Positions 15,785 to 23,820 are shown, counted from the stretch's first letter. The stretch: 64,000 nt of DNA from Leptolinea sp. HRD-7 (GCA_024363285.1 AP024710.1:1451001-1515000); one strand, 5' to 3'. Notes: generated by a model from the sequence alone, not told the origin. Made by a program: numbers and translations.

Positions 15785-16318
15785 TTAATATTCCACGCCT
15801 GGCTGGGCGTAGATCCCTTTATCAAAAGGATGTTTGACGGCTTTTATTTCAGAAACCAGATCTGCCATATCAACCAGTTTTGGAGGCGCGTCACGGCCGG
15901 TGATGACCAGATGCAGCTTTTCCGGTTTGTTGGCCGCCAGCCATCCGGTGACGTCATCCACATTAAGCCATCCAAAATGGAAGGGGTACGTCATCTCATC
16001 CAGAACGATCAGATCATAGTTTCCGCTGGCAATTTTTTCCTTCGCCAGTTCCCATCCATGAACAGCCCGGGCTGCCGTATCATCCAAATTCTTTGATTCC
16101 CAGGTAAATCCGTCCCCGGTGGTGATCCATTCCAGTTCCAGTTTTCTGGCCGCCATGGTTTCACCCCATACGGCAGTTTCTGATTTAATGAACTGGATCA
16201 CGCACGTTTTCATTCCCCGTCCCCAGGCGCGCAGTACCATGCCGAATGCGGCGGTCGACTTTCCTTTTCCATCACCGGTATGAATGATGATCAATCCTTT
16301 TCGTTCCTGTCTAGGCAT
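15785..16318 (-). CDS. cobO: Cob(I)yrinic acid a,c-diamide adenosyltransferase
   Basis: A 177-residue enzyme of the CobO/CobA/BtuR family, which transfers the adenosyl group of ATP to the cobalt of corrinoids. It shows the P-loop-like HTGDGKGKSTAAFGM at residues 11-25, VLRAWGRGMKTCVIQFIKS, VLDEMTYPFHFGWL and HLVITGRDAPPKL. The ATG at 16318 gives the normal length; a longer frame upstream has no family match. No other cobalamin-synthesis gene is in the window, so it may serve salvage of corrinoids. The UroD-like protein at 50268 belongs to a family that includes corrinoid-methyl transferases, but a link is speculative. Confidence 0.92.
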   Translation of the reverse strand: MPRQERKGLIIIHTGDGKGKSTAAFGMVLRAWGRGMKTCVIQFIKSETAVWGETMAARKLELEWITTGDGFTWESKNLDDTAARAVHGWELAKEKIASGNYDLIVLDEMTYPFHFGWLNVDDVTGWLAANKPEKLHLVITGRDAPPKLVDMADLVSEIKAVKHPFDKGIYAQPGVEY

Positions 16319-16598
16319 ATATTTTCCAATCCTCTGGTTATAGTCAATCGAGTTGCCGTTTCCAGAATAGCTCTTTTTTGAAAGGCTTTTTTCTGTATTA
16401 ATTTCACACCTGTAATTATCCTGAAACCCTGCGCTTGTACCCATACTTCGTACAAGGTAGAGTCAGTTAATTTTTCATCTTTTCTTCAATGATTTTGAAA
16501 CCAAACCGGAAACGGTCTGATGGTTGTACTGCATCCTGATACAATGTAGAATATATTTACTATATAAGCCATCACGGATTGATTGAGGGAGAGATTGG
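16319..16598. other. Divergent intergenic region between cobO and the toroid protein
   Basis: This 280-base gap contains the plus-strand promoter annotated at 16524. On the cobO side there is no sequence resembling the conserved Cbl box of a cobalamin riboswitch and no strong minus-strand promoter. No RNA gene was recognised. Confidence 0.5.
16524..16552 (+). promoter_or_regulatory. Sigma-70-type promoter for the toroid-fold gene
   Basis: TTGTAC (16524-16529), 17 bases, TAGAAT (16547-16552), with a TG just before the -10. The predicted leader is about 40 bases and contains the ribosome-binding site GAGGGAGAG. Confidence 0.6.
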
Positions 16599-17618
16599 AT
16601 GGACTGGAAAGATAATTTGAATGGCAATCCGATTGACTGGCTGTTGAACTCTTCCATTCCAGAGATCCGCGATATGGCTCTGGGTGACCTGCTTGATGTG
16701 CCTCTTAATGATCCCCGGCGTAGAACCGCCCGCCAGGAAGCCATTTCCAGCGGCAACACCGGCCTGGTCCTTTCGCATATGGAACCGGAAGGGTACTGGG
16801 TTAAACCCGGCCCCGGATATGGCCCGAAATACAAATCCACCGTGTGGGCTGTCACCCTGCTGGGCCAGCTTGGCGCGAAGGTGATGGATGATCCACGAAT
16901 CCACACCGCCTGCCTGTATGTTCTGGACAATGCCATGGCTGAACATGGTCAGATGAGCCACAACGGCGCGCCGGGGGGTACATTTGACTGCCTGCAGGGC
17001 AACCTCACCCGCGCGCTTCTGCAATTGGGTTGTACCGATCCACGCCTTAACAGGGCGGTAGAATGGGCAGCGGCAACTGTCACGGGGGAGGGAATCGCGC
17101 CCATCACCGAAAAGAAAGCAGAAAAACGCTTTACCGCGTATAAATGCGGCCCCAATTTTGCCTGTGGCGCGAACAACAAAATGCCCTGCGCGTGGGGCGC
17201 GGCGAAAATTATGTTGGCGTTGAGCCTGGTGCCGAAGGAGAAACAGACGCCTTTGATCCAAAGTGCTATCCGGCAGGGAGTGGATTTCTTCCTGGGGATC
17301 GATCCTGTCACGGCGGAGTGGCCGTCTATCACCGGCAAACCCAGCCGTGACTGGTGGATGTTTGGATTTCCGGTGTATTACATCACCGATTTAATGCAGG
17401 TGGCGGAAGCGTTGACGGCACTGGGCTATGGCCATGATCCGCGAATGAAATCGCTGATTGATTTGATCCTCTCCAAACAGGATGAAAAAGGCCGCTGGCC
17501 GCTGGAATACCGATATGGCAGCAAGACCTGGGGAAATTACGGAACCGAAAAAATGCCGAATGAATGGGTCACCCTGAGGGCGCTGCGGGTTTTGAAACGG
17601 GCTTTTTCTGGCCAGTGA
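16599..17618 (+). CDS. Alpha/alpha-toroid (terpenoid cyclase/prenyltransferase-like) protein
   Basis: A 339-residue soluble protein built of helical repeats of the squalene-cyclase/prenyltransferase toroid type, seen in GYWVKPGPGYGPKYKSTVWA, CLQGNLTRALLQLGC and KQDEKGRWPLEYRYG. The Asp-rich catalytic motif of terpene cyclases (DxDD) is not present, and the Cys-containing stretch CGPNFACGANNKMPCAWGAAK could bind metal. Similar proteins in related genomes often carry the misleading label nitrogen fixation protein NifH, but there is no P-loop or nitrogenase signature. Function unknown. GGGAGAG precedes the ATG; the neighbours cobO and VOC give no functional hint. Confidence 0.6.
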   Translation: MDWKDNLNGNPIDWLLNSSIPEIRDMALGDLLDVPLNDPRRRTARQEAISSGNTGLVLSHMEPEGYWVKPGPGYGPKYKSTVWAVTLLGQLGAKVMDDPRIHTACLYVLDNAMAEHGQMSHNGAPGGTFDCLQGNLTRALLQLGCTDPRLNRAVEWAAATVTGEGIAPITEKKAEKRFTAYKCGPNFACGANNKMPCAWGAAKIMLALSLVPKEKQTPLIQSAIRQGVDFFLGIDPVTAEWPSITGKPSRDWWMFGFPVYYITDLMQVAEALTALGYGHDPRMKSLIDLILSKQDEKGRWPLEYRYGSKTWGNYGTEKMPNEWVTLRALRVLKRAFSGQ

Positions 17619-17714
17619 TACTGCAACGGCGATCGGTAATCTGAAGCATTCTTCTCCTGACAGGAACGTTGACCTCCCGGTGGTATTTCCACCCTTCCCT
17701 GAATTAATCAACCA

Positions 17715-17743
17715 TTGACTCAATAGAACATTTGATATATTAT
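17715..17743 (+). promoter_or_regulatory. Sigma-70-type promoter for the VOC gene
   Basis: TTGACT (17715-17720), 17-base spacer, TATTAT (17738-17743). It lies 50 bases before the ATG, whose ribosome-binding site is AAAGGAGA. Confidence 0.75.
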
Positions 17744-17792
17744 AAGACGGATAAAACATTTATTCGGAACAAATGTATCAAAAAGGAGATAT

Positions 17793-18203
17793 ATGGAAAA
17801 GTCGAATTTCAGTCACATTGTTGCCTGGGTAGACCTTAAAAACCTGGGATTCTACAAAGACCTGTTCACCTTCCTTAACTGGGCGGTTCTTTATGATGAC
17901 CCAAACATGCTGGGTGTGGGCGATGAAAATGGCGGCAGCCTGTGGTTTGGCGCACCCCTGAAAGACCATGCCAATGATTATGACGGCAAAGGCGTCAATC
18001 ACATCGGAATTGGTGTCAAAAAGCAGGAAGATGTTGATGCCACGGTTGAATACCTGGCAAAACGCGGCATCCCGGCTCTCTTTGAAACCCCCCGCCACCG
18101 CCCGGAGTTCAGTGGTACTGATAGCACCTACTACCAGGTCATGTTCGAATCGCCCGACCGCTTGCTTCTCGAAGTGGTCTACACTGGACCGAAATCCGCG
18201 TAA
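17793..18203 (+). CDS. VOC-family (glyoxalase/dioxygenase-fold) protein
   Basis: A 136-residue single VOC module: the first beta-alpha-beta unit begins FSHIVAWVDLKNLGFYKDLF, the second contains NHIGIGVKKQEDVDATVEYL and ends YYQVMFESPDRLLLEVVYTG. The metal-ligand positions appear as His in FSHIV, His in VNHIG and Glu in LLEVV. Members include glyoxalases, ring-cleaving dioxygenases and fosfomycin-resistance enzymes; the reaction here cannot be assigned. It has its own promoter and terminator, so it is monocistronic. Confidence 0.85.
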   Translation: MEKSNFSHIVAWVDLKNLGFYKDLFTFLNWAVLYDDPNMLGVGDENGGSLWFGAPLKDHANDYDGKGVNHIGIGVKKQEDVDATVEYLAKRGIPALFETPRHRPEFSGTDSTYYQVMFESPDRLLLEVVYTGPKSA

Positions 18204-18215
18204 ACCTGAAGACTG

Positions 18216-19349
18216 TCACAGCGCCTGAACTACATCGGGCGCTGTACGTTTTAATTTATCCGACATTTCAGTCGGTTTAGAATTTTCTCCATTTTTTCTT
18301 CCATTCCCCGCTTTCTTCTTTTGCCGGGTCTCACGGAACGCGCTGGAAACCAATCGTTGTAACACTTCCGGAAACCCGATTTCATGCAAATCCATAATGA
18401 CAGACAGGGCCACATCCTGTTCTTTAGGCCCCAGAGCCGGGTTGCAATTGGTATCAATGAAGAAATAGCGGCCAGACTGGTCAAGACGGATGTCAAATTT
18501 CGCGTATCCGCTCATTTTTGTAACATTAAACGCTTTCTTTACGTATTCTTTCAGCAGAGGATCTTCATATTTGACATAATGAAACGCCGCGTCTTTTTCG
18601 GTCAGCCATTGGTCCTCGAAGGTTAGAAACAAAAATTTTCGGCTGGTATCTTTGAAAATCTTTTCTGCCTGAAAGGTGCTCTTCTTTTTTTCCTGTAGCA
18701 CAATGACGGTGATCTCGCGGCCGCTGATGAATTCTTCCACCAGAACCGGTTCTTTATATGTGCGGATAAGATATCTCAGCCGCTTGCGAAGTTGTTTTTC
18801 ATTTTCGGAAACGGCATCCGCGGTGATTTCAACCGAACCATGAATGGAATTCAATTTAGAAATCAGTGGAAAGCGCAGTGCCGGGTCTATATAGTCTTTT
18901 GCTGTAGCAAAGAGTTGAAAATTGGGAACCGGAACACCGTGCTGTTGTAAAAGTTTTTTGATAACAAATTTGTTGGTATCCAGTGACAAACCCAGAATAC
19001 CCGCCCCGGTGTATGGAATTTCCAGCAATTCCAGTACGCCCGGTATGGCAGAAGCAAGGCTTTCTTTGCCTTTTACCGAATCAACCAGGTTAAGGATCAG
19101 ATCTGGTCTGGTTTTTCGCAGCCAGGCGGGAAGTTGAGAATTTCCGGGATGATAAGCCACATTGAAACCAAGTTCCTGCAGATAAGCGCCGATAATGCGC
19201 GCATCATCTTCAGCATCTTTTTCCGTGATGTACTGGGCTTCTGTCGGGAAATATTCCCGTTTCACATCGCTGAAAATAATGCCAATGAGCTTCTGGCTTA
19301 AATCGTTTTCTTGGTGTAAATCTGAATAAATTTGATTATCCGGGATCAT
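18216..19349 (-). CDS. D-Ala-D-Ala ligase-like ATP-grasp protein
   Basis: A 377-residue ATP-grasp protein related to D-alanine-D-alanine ligase. The N-terminal half has DLILNLVDSVKGKESLASAIP and LEIPYTGAGILGLSLDTNKF, which matches the PYTG-x-G...DK block of Ddl. The ATP-binding half has PLISKLNSIHGSVEITADAV, VLVEEFISGREITVIVLQ and a final Mg-site stretch YFFIDTNCNPALGP. It lacks the MvdD/RimK signatures. Many such proteins outside the mur cluster ligate other amino or hydroxy acids, so vancomycin-type or peptidoglycan roles should not be assumed. Residues after about 335 are Lys-rich and poorly conserved in appearance; the last ones are encoded within a terminator hairpin of the opposite gene. 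Confidence 0.8.
   Translation of the reverse strand: MIPDNQIYSDLHQENDLSQKLIGIIFSDVKREYFPTEAQYITEKDAEDDARIIGAYLQELGFNVAYHPGNSQLPAWLRKTRPDLILNLVDSVKGKESLASAIPGVLELLEIPYTGAGILGLSLDTNKFVIKKLLQQHGVPVPNFQLFATAKDYIDPALRFPLISKLNSIHGSVEITADAVSENEKQLRKRLRYLIRTYKEPVLVEEFISGREITVIVLQEKKKSTFQAEKIFKDTSRKFLFLTFEDQWLTEKDAAFHYVKYEDPLLKEYVKKAFNVTKMSGYAKFDIRLDQSGRYFFIDTNCNPALGPKEQDVALSVIMDLHEIGFPEVLQRLVSSAFRETRQKKKAGNGRKNGENSKPTEMSDKLKRTAPDVVQAL
18218..18252 (+). terminator. Terminator of the VOC gene, inside the 3' end of the convergent gene
   Basis: ACAGCGCC (18218-18225) pairs with GGCGCTGT (18238-18245) and is followed by ACGTTTTAATTT. The hairpin lies within the last codons of the minus-strand ATP-grasp gene. 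Confidence 0.7.
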
Positions 19350-19452
19350 TGTTCACCAGTAATCATTGTACCTGTAAATCAAACTTGAAGTCTGATATAA
19401 AAAATTTGCGTTGTTCTGAGATTAATTAATATTGAACAGCCAAAGGTTTAAG

Positions 19453-19797
19453 TCACACCCAGATATCGATGACCCGCCCCTTCATTCCCACATATTCATC
19501 CCGGATATCCATTATGGAGTAATTGGATTGCGCGCCTTCCGCTTCCAGGTCTCCCAGGTAGCGAAGATACGCAATGGCGTTTTGGCTGTCAAATGTTGAC
19601 CCCTGGCTGGTGAAATTCATCATCGAGATACCGGCGCCGCCGGCTGAGACAGATGCCCGGACCGACTGCATGGCGGCGGCAGGCATATTTGAACCAACTC
19701 TGGCTGTGCGCACCCGGTAGTCCCTGTCGCCGGGTAAAACCAGTGTCATTACTTCAGGGCGATATTCAATTCCCCCGGAAATCCGTTCGATTTCCAT
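19453..19797 (-). CDS. Hypothetical protein of 114 residues
   Basis: Not recognised. A soluble small protein beginning MEIERISGGIEYRPEVMTLV with a Gly/Ser/Ala-rich middle (VSAGGAGISMMNFTSQGS) and ending YVGMKGRVIDIWV. There is no signal peptide, membrane segment or Cys. The ribosome-binding site TGAGGTCGGGG precedes the ATG on the minus strand and codon usage is like the neighbours, so it is likely real. It stands alone between the ATP-grasp gene and the divergent Met-rich gene. Confidence 0.55.
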   Translation of the reverse strand: MEIERISGGIEYRPEVMTLVLPGDRDYRVRTARVGSNMPAAAMQSVRASVSAGGAGISMMNFTSQGSTFDSQNAIAYLRYLGDLEAEGAQSNYSIMDIRDEYVGMKGRVIDIWV

Positions 19798-19892
19798 ACC
19801 CCGACCTCATTCAATTTCTCTGTGAATCAATTGTGTACCATAATTTTATCCAATTTTTACGCATTTGACCTCTTTGCTTTCCGGCGGTTTTC

Positions 19893-19937
19893 TTAAAACC
19901 TGTTTTAACCGAAAAAAACCGGTAATTTTATTTTCGG
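19893..19937 (+). promoter_or_regulatory. Two inverted repeats upstream of the Met-rich protein
   Basis: TTAAAAC-CT-GTTTTAA (19893-19908) is a perfect 16-base inverted repeat. CCGAAAA (19909-19915) and TTTTCGG (19931-19937) form a second one directly after it. They lie 65-110 bases before the start codon and may be operators; no regulator is assigned. Confidence 0.35.
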
Positions 19938-20001
19938 CTAATCTTCATAATTTCTTCACAGTTAATCCGTATTGTTGAGAAGCAATATAAAAGGAGAAAA
20001 A

Positions 20002-20553
20002 ATGAAGAAAATAATTATTGGTTCCGCTGTAGCTGTATTTTTGTTTACCGCCTTTGGCGCTGCCGGTTATGCGTATGCGCGCTTAACCAACCCTGTCTAT
20101 GGAACACCCTGGTACGGAATGATGGGTTCACGAGGCGGGATGATGGGATATCGAGATGATTATCGGGGCGGGATGATGGGGTCGCGATTTGACCGGAATT
20201 CTTACCAATATTCCACCGGAGAAATGGGCAAACTCCACGACATGATGTTCGCTTCACTGGCTGAGAAACTGGGAGTTTCTGTCTCTGAACTGGAAGATGG
20301 ATTCAAGAAGGGTGAATCGTTGACTTCAATCGCGTCTTCAAAAGGCATTGATTCAACAAAACTTGACACGCTGGTTGACGAAGCATTTGCCCAAACCCTT
20401 GATCAGGCCGTCAAAGATAAAATTTTGACTGAGGAACAGGCGAATTGGATGAAGGAGCGCGGCGGTAGGATGATGTTCGGCCGCGGTTGGGGTGGAAGGT
20501 TCTATGATGGGAAGGATTGCCCATGCTTTGATGACGATGGCGATTCGAATTAA
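20002..20553 (+). CDS. Exported Met-rich protein, possibly metal-binding
   Basis: A 183-residue protein with a signal peptide or N-terminal anchor (MKKIIIGSAVAVFLFTAFGA). Residues 35-65 are rich in Met and Gly with three near repeats of GGMMG (YGMMGSRGGMMG, GGMMGSRF), a composition typical of extracytoplasmic Cu(I)/Ag(I)-binding proteins. A helical middle (LAEKLGVSVSELEDGFKKG) resembles the DUF2680 domain found in many exported proteins of Firmicutes and Chloroflexota. The C-terminus is CPCFDDDGDSN, another possible metal site. Metal binding is inference. The start at 20002 follows AAAAGGAGA. The gene is monocistronic, closed by a terminator; a copper-type pair lies 2.2 kb downstream. Confidence 0.75.
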   Translation: MKKIIIGSAVAVFLFTAFGAAGYAYARLTNPVYGTPWYGMMGSRGGMMGYRDDYRGGMMGSRFDRNSYQYSTGEMGKLHDMMFASLAEKLGVSVSELEDGFKKGESLTSIASSKGIDSTKLDTLVDEAFAQTLDQAVKDKILTEEQANWMKERGGRMMFGRGWGGRFYDGKDCPCFDDDGDSN

Positions 20554-20578
20554 TTGAAATACCTCCGGGGTTTTGAAG

Positions 20579-20622
20579 AGACCGGCCAACCCATTAAAAA
20601 GGGAAGGCCGGTCTTGTTTTTC
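20579..20622 (+). terminator. Rho-independent terminator after the Met-rich gene
   Basis: AGACCGGCC (20579-20587) pairs with GGCCGGTCT (20606-20614), and the inner CCC/GGG may extend it. TGTTTTT follows. Confidence 0.88.
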
Positions 20623-20685
20623 ACCCGATATCCGGTATAAACAGCATTTATAATCAAACCTAATTCCCCGGGTGAGGTGACTATT

Positions 20686-21720
20686 ATGCAAACATACCGT
20701 CTGGCACTTATCGGATTCGGCAACGTGGGTCAGGGTTTTGCCCGTATCCTTTGTGATTTTGGTGAGCAATATGAGAAGGATTTTGGCGCGCGGTTTGTGA
20801 TCACAGCCGTCAGCGACCTGCAAAAAGGCAGCGTATACAATCCGGAAGGGTTGGTTCCGGCAGACCTGTTGAATGCTGTTGAGGTAAGCGGATCCTTGGA
20901 GCCAGTTGCCGCCCCGTTCAAGGGATGGGACGCGCTGAAAACCATCACCGAATCAAACGCCGATGTCGTAGCCGAGCTGAGTTTTACCGATCTGAAAACC
21001 GGTGAACCGGCCATCAGTCACCTGAAAGCGGCCATCAAAGCCGGCAAACATGTGATCACCACCAACAAAGGCCCTGTGGCATTGGCCTTCCGTGAGTTGA
21101 CAAAGCTGGCGCAGGAACACGGCGTAACTATCGGCGTTGAAGGTTCGGTGATGAGCGGTACGCCTTCGCTGCGGTTAGGCACTGAAATGCTGCATGCCGC
21201 CGGGGTGACCTGTATTCAGGGCATTGTCAATGGCACGACGAATTACATCTTATCGCAAATGGATGCCGGAGCTGCTTACGCGGATGCGTTGGCGGAAGCC
21301 CAGGCTAAGGGCTACGCGGAAGCAGACCCCACCGGTGATGTGGAAGGATTTGACGCGGCCGGTAAAGTAGTCATCATGGCCAACCTGCTGATGGGTGGAA
21401 ATATCACCATGTCTGATGTTGACCGCCAGGGTATCACGAATTTGACAGTGGACGACATCAAGTCAGCCCGGGCGCGCGGAGAACGCTGGAAGCTGATCGC
21501 CAGGGTTGAAAAGGCCGGGCAAGGTGTGAAAGCCAGTGTTAAACCACAATGCCTTCCGGTGACTCATCCCCTGGCGGGTGTCAATGGGGCGACAAATGCC
21601 ATCACCTACACCACCACGCTGCTGGGTGACGTCACCTTGATTGGACCCGGCGCCGGACGTCTTCCCACCGGTTTCGCACTGGTTGAGGATCTGTTGGCTC
21701 TTCATCGCAGTTTGAAATAA
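20686..21720 (+). CDS. hom: Homoserine dehydrogenase, short form
   Basis: A 344-residue enzyme that reduces aspartate semialdehyde to homoserine for threonine and methionine synthesis. The N-terminal NAD(P) loop is LIGFGNVGQGF. The catalytic domain contains VITTNKGPVALAF, GSVMSGTPSLRL, GIVNGTTNYILSQM, and EAQAKGYAEADPTGDVEGFDAAGK, which carries the catalytic Lys region. It lacks the C-terminal ACT domain of the 430-residue bacterial form, so it is unlikely to be feedback-inhibited by threonine in the usual way. TATAAT at 20649-20654 and ribosome-binding site GTGAGGTG lie upstream; an in-frame GTG at 20677 overlaps that site and was not used. Confidence 0.92.
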   Translation: MQTYRLALIGFGNVGQGFARILCDFGEQYEKDFGARFVITAVSDLQKGSVYNPEGLVPADLLNAVEVSGSLEPVAAPFKGWDALKTITESNADVVAELSFTDLKTGEPAISHLKAAIKAGKHVITTNKGPVALAFRELTKLAQEHGVTIGVEGSVMSGTPSLRLGTEMLHAAGVTCIQGIVNGTTNYILSQMDAGAAYADALAEAQAKGYAEADPTGDVEGFDAAGKVVIMANLLMGGNITMSDVDRQGITNLTVDDIKSARARGERWKLIARVEKAGQGVKASVKPQCLPVTHPLAGVNGATNAITYTTTLLGDVTLIGPGAGRLPTGFALVEDLLALHRSLK

Positions 21721-21781
21721 TTAATTCAAGAAGAAATTCAGGGATGGGCGGGAGCCAGCCGGTTCCCGCCTGTAAAACGTT

Positions 21782-22558
21782 ATGGTACTTACATTAAAGC
21801 TGGTACTCTCGCCGTTGTTGATCGCGCTGGTAAGCCTGGCCGGGCGAAAATGGGGCTCAACCGTTTCAGGGTGGTTCCTGGGTTTTCCATTGACATCCGG
21901 TCCCATATCCATTGTAGTGGCTTTGCAGCATGGACCGGAATTCGCGGCGGCTTCCGCGGCCGGTCTTCTGGGTGGGCAGGCAGCCGTCTGCATATTCTGC
22001 CTGGTGTACGGGTATACCGCGCTGCGGTTTGGGTGGCTGGTCAGCTCGCTGACAGGAATAACGGCTTTTTTCGCGGCGATCTTTGTGCTCAACCTCTTCA
22101 CGTTGACCTTGCCGTTGGCTTTCGTGATCATCATGGCGGTAGTGCTGATCGTATTCCTATTGCTACCCCGCTCTGGTGGAGAATTCAAGGAGCTCGTACT
22201 TCCCCGATGGGACCTTCCATTGCGTATGCTGCTGGCAGCCGTGTTCGTGTACCTGGTCACCGGTTTTGCCAACGCACTTGGCCCGCAATTAAGCGGACTG
22301 GTGGCGCCGTTTCCGGTATTCGGGCTGATCATGTCAATTTTCACACATAAACAGAATGGATCCGCGGCGGCACTGAACCATTTTCGTAGTTATGTGTCGG
22401 CTTCCGCCGGTTACGCGGTTTTCTTTTTGATCGTGGGTTTGGGGATTACAACCCTGGGTACCGGCCTGACATACAGTCTGGCGCTGGCGGCTGTCACCTG
22501 CCTGAACGGGTTGACGTTGTTCTTCCTCCGAAAGAATCCACTTGTTTCAGCCGGATGA
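21782..22558 (+). CDS. Multi-spanning membrane protein with internal duplication, function unknown
   Basis: A 258-residue protein with eight or so hydrophobic segments and few charges. Two halves resemble each other: residues 22-65 (KWGSTVSGWFLGFPLTSGP) and 165-205 (ALGPQLSGLVAPFPVFGL) share a G-x2-SG-x3-xFP pattern followed by a small-residue helix and a polar stretch (LQHGPEFAAA / THKQNGSAAA). Such two-fold repeats are typical of transporters, but no family could be named with confidence. The ATG at 21782 has no clear ribosome-binding site. It follows hom by 61 bases and converges with the CopZ-like gene. Confidence 0.55.
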   Translation: MVLTLKLVLSPLLIALVSLAGRKWGSTVSGWFLGFPLTSGPISIVVALQHGPEFAAASAAGLLGGQAAVCIFCLVYGYTALRFGWLVSSLTGITAFFAAIFVLNLFTLTLPLAFVIIMAVVLIVFLLLPRSGGEFKELVLPRWDLPLRMLLAAVFVYLVTGFANALGPQLSGLVAPFPVFGLIMSIFTHKQNGSAAALNHFRSYVSASAGYAVFFLIVGLGITTLGTGLTYSLALAAVTCLNGLTLFFLRKNPLVSAG

Positions 22559-22568
22559 TGTACATCTC

Positions 22569-22784
22569 CTACCGGGATACCGCGGTGTAACCAGCCTTCT
22601 TAACGGCTTCCATAATAGCGGCTTCTGTGACGCGGGTATCGTCAAACCGTATATCCATTTTTTGCTTTATATAGCTGGCTTCCACCTGCAAAATACCCGG
22701 AACGTCATCCTCCAATGCTTGCAACCTCATAACACAGGCCGAGCAGTGCATATCCGGAACGGTAAGAGTGAACTTTTTCTCCAT
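22569..22784 (-). CDS. Heavy-metal-associated (CopZ-like) domain protein
   Basis: A 71-residue single HMA domain with the metal-binding loop MHCSAC (Cys14 and Cys17) after the first strand KFTLTVPD, then a typical LQALEDDVPGILQVEASYIKQ helix-strand. Such proteins carry Cu(I), sometimes other soft metals, to P-type ATPases or membrane acceptors. The loop has a His before the first Cys. The start at 22784 follows GAAGG and overlaps closely with the stop of the upstream gene, so it is co-transcribed with the membrane-cupredoxin gene. That pairing supports copper delivery between the two. A TTG 15 bases upstream is a less likely start. Confidence 0.88.
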   Translation of the reverse strand: MEKKFTLTVPDMHCSACVMRLQALEDDVPGILQVEASYIKQKMDIRFDDTRVTEAAIMEAVKKAGYTAVSR

Positions 22785-22788
22785 ACTA

Positions 22789-23820
22789 TTAACCTTCAAA
22801 AATGATCTTACCGGTATACATCCCCATCGAGCAGCTAAATGCCAGCACTTTTCCCGGTTCTTGCGGGGGTATATCCACAGTGACCGTTCCCGTAGCCGGC
22901 AAAATTTTCGCGATATCGAGTTCCGGTATGGAGAAAGCCCGGGAGCAGGAATAGGTTTTATTGGTTACCAGGTTTAATTTGACCGGCTGGTTGGCAGGCG
23001 CTTTAAGGGTTTCAGGTACGTAGCCATCCCTTTTGACGTCCAACTGCAGTATCGGATTGCTGGCTACATCAGCAGTTTGCGATGCCTGAGTTTCTGCGGG
23101 GAAAACGTTCCATGCCATCTGGCTGAAGGAATATGGAGAACCGATCAGGTTCATTCCACTTTCCACGGCCATCAGCCCGAGAATAAGAAGCACGGCTGCC
23201 ACGATTCGCAGGAAGTATTTCTCCATCATGGAACTCAACTGTGTGGCGAAATACGAGAGGATAAAGAAAACCGGGCTGGTGCCAAGCGTGAAGGCAAACA
23301 GGAGCGCCGCCCCCTGAAAAGGATCGGCGGTGGCTACAGCAGCGGCCATCACACTCTGGGTGACGCCGCATGGAATCAACAGTGTCAGCGCGCCAAGGAA
23401 GACGGGGGACACCCAAGAATCATTGTTCTTTGCTTTCCGGCGGATAAACCGGGTCAACCCCGATGGGGGCTCAAACGTGAAGTAACGGAATACAGGGTGA
23501 ACGTTAAACATCCGCAGCGCGTTGCCGATAAGGAACAGGCCAATGGCAAACTGTAATACAGCCCGGGAAACTGTGTTCAATTGGAAAACCGAACCGAGCA
23601 ACCCGAAAAGAAACCCGGCGATAGTGTAAACCGTCAGCTTGGATAGCAGGAACAACAAAATGGTTATTGCCACCCGGGGTTGGAATTTTTTCTTAGCACG
23701 GGCAGCGATGTCCTGTTCGATCTGGTTCGCCAGAGAACCCGCCAGTAATCCGCCCTGTACAGCCATACAGGAAAGCCCCCCTGTCGTTAAACCGGTAATA
23801 AATGCAATCCAAAGTTCCAT
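22789..23820 (-). CDS. SafE/UreH-type membrane protein with C-terminal cupredoxin-like domain
   Basis: A 343-residue protein. Residues 1-220 contain six membrane segments of the sulphite-exporter/UreH-DsbD-like superfamily, including the first-helix motif GLSCMAVQGGLLAG and the symmetric IPCGVTQSVMAAAV, each with a conserved Cys next to Gly/Pro. Residues 255-343 resemble a cupredoxin-like domain: QPVKLNLVTNKTYSCSRAF, then IPPQEPGKVLAFSCSMGMYT, with Cys and Met residues where copper ligands sit. The tail should face outside. Together with the CopZ-like protein it suggests copper transfer across the membrane, as in CcoS/SenC-like or CopZ-TauE pairs; direction is not known. Confidence 0.8.
   Translation of the reverse strand: MELWIAFITGLTTGGLSCMAVQGGLLAGSLANQIEQDIAARAKKKFQPRVAITILLFLLSKLTVYTIAGFLFGLLGSVFQLNTVSRAVLQFAIGLFLIGNALRMFNVHPVFRYFTFEPPSGLTRFIRRKAKNNDSWVSPVFLGALTLLIPCGVTQSVMAAAVATADPFQGAALLFAFTLGTSPVFFILSYFATQLSSMMEKYFLRIVAAVLLILGLMAVESGMNLIGSPYSFSQMAWNVFPAETQASQTADVASNPILQLDVKRDGYVPETLKAPANQPVKLNLVTNKTYSCSRAFSIPELDIAKILPATGTVTVDIPPQEPGKVLAFSCSMGMYTGKIIFEG

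Noticed and set aside
16319..16598. Cobalamin riboswitch upstream of cobO
   Set aside because: A riboswitch would be expected for a corrinoid gene, but no Cbl-box-like sequence or the accompanying conserved stems were seen on the minus strand.
16599..17618. Nitrogenase-related NifH function for the toroid protein
   Set aside because: Relatives are sometimes labelled NifH, but there is no P-loop, switch motif or Fe-S ligand pattern of nitrogenase reductase; the sequence is helical-toroid.
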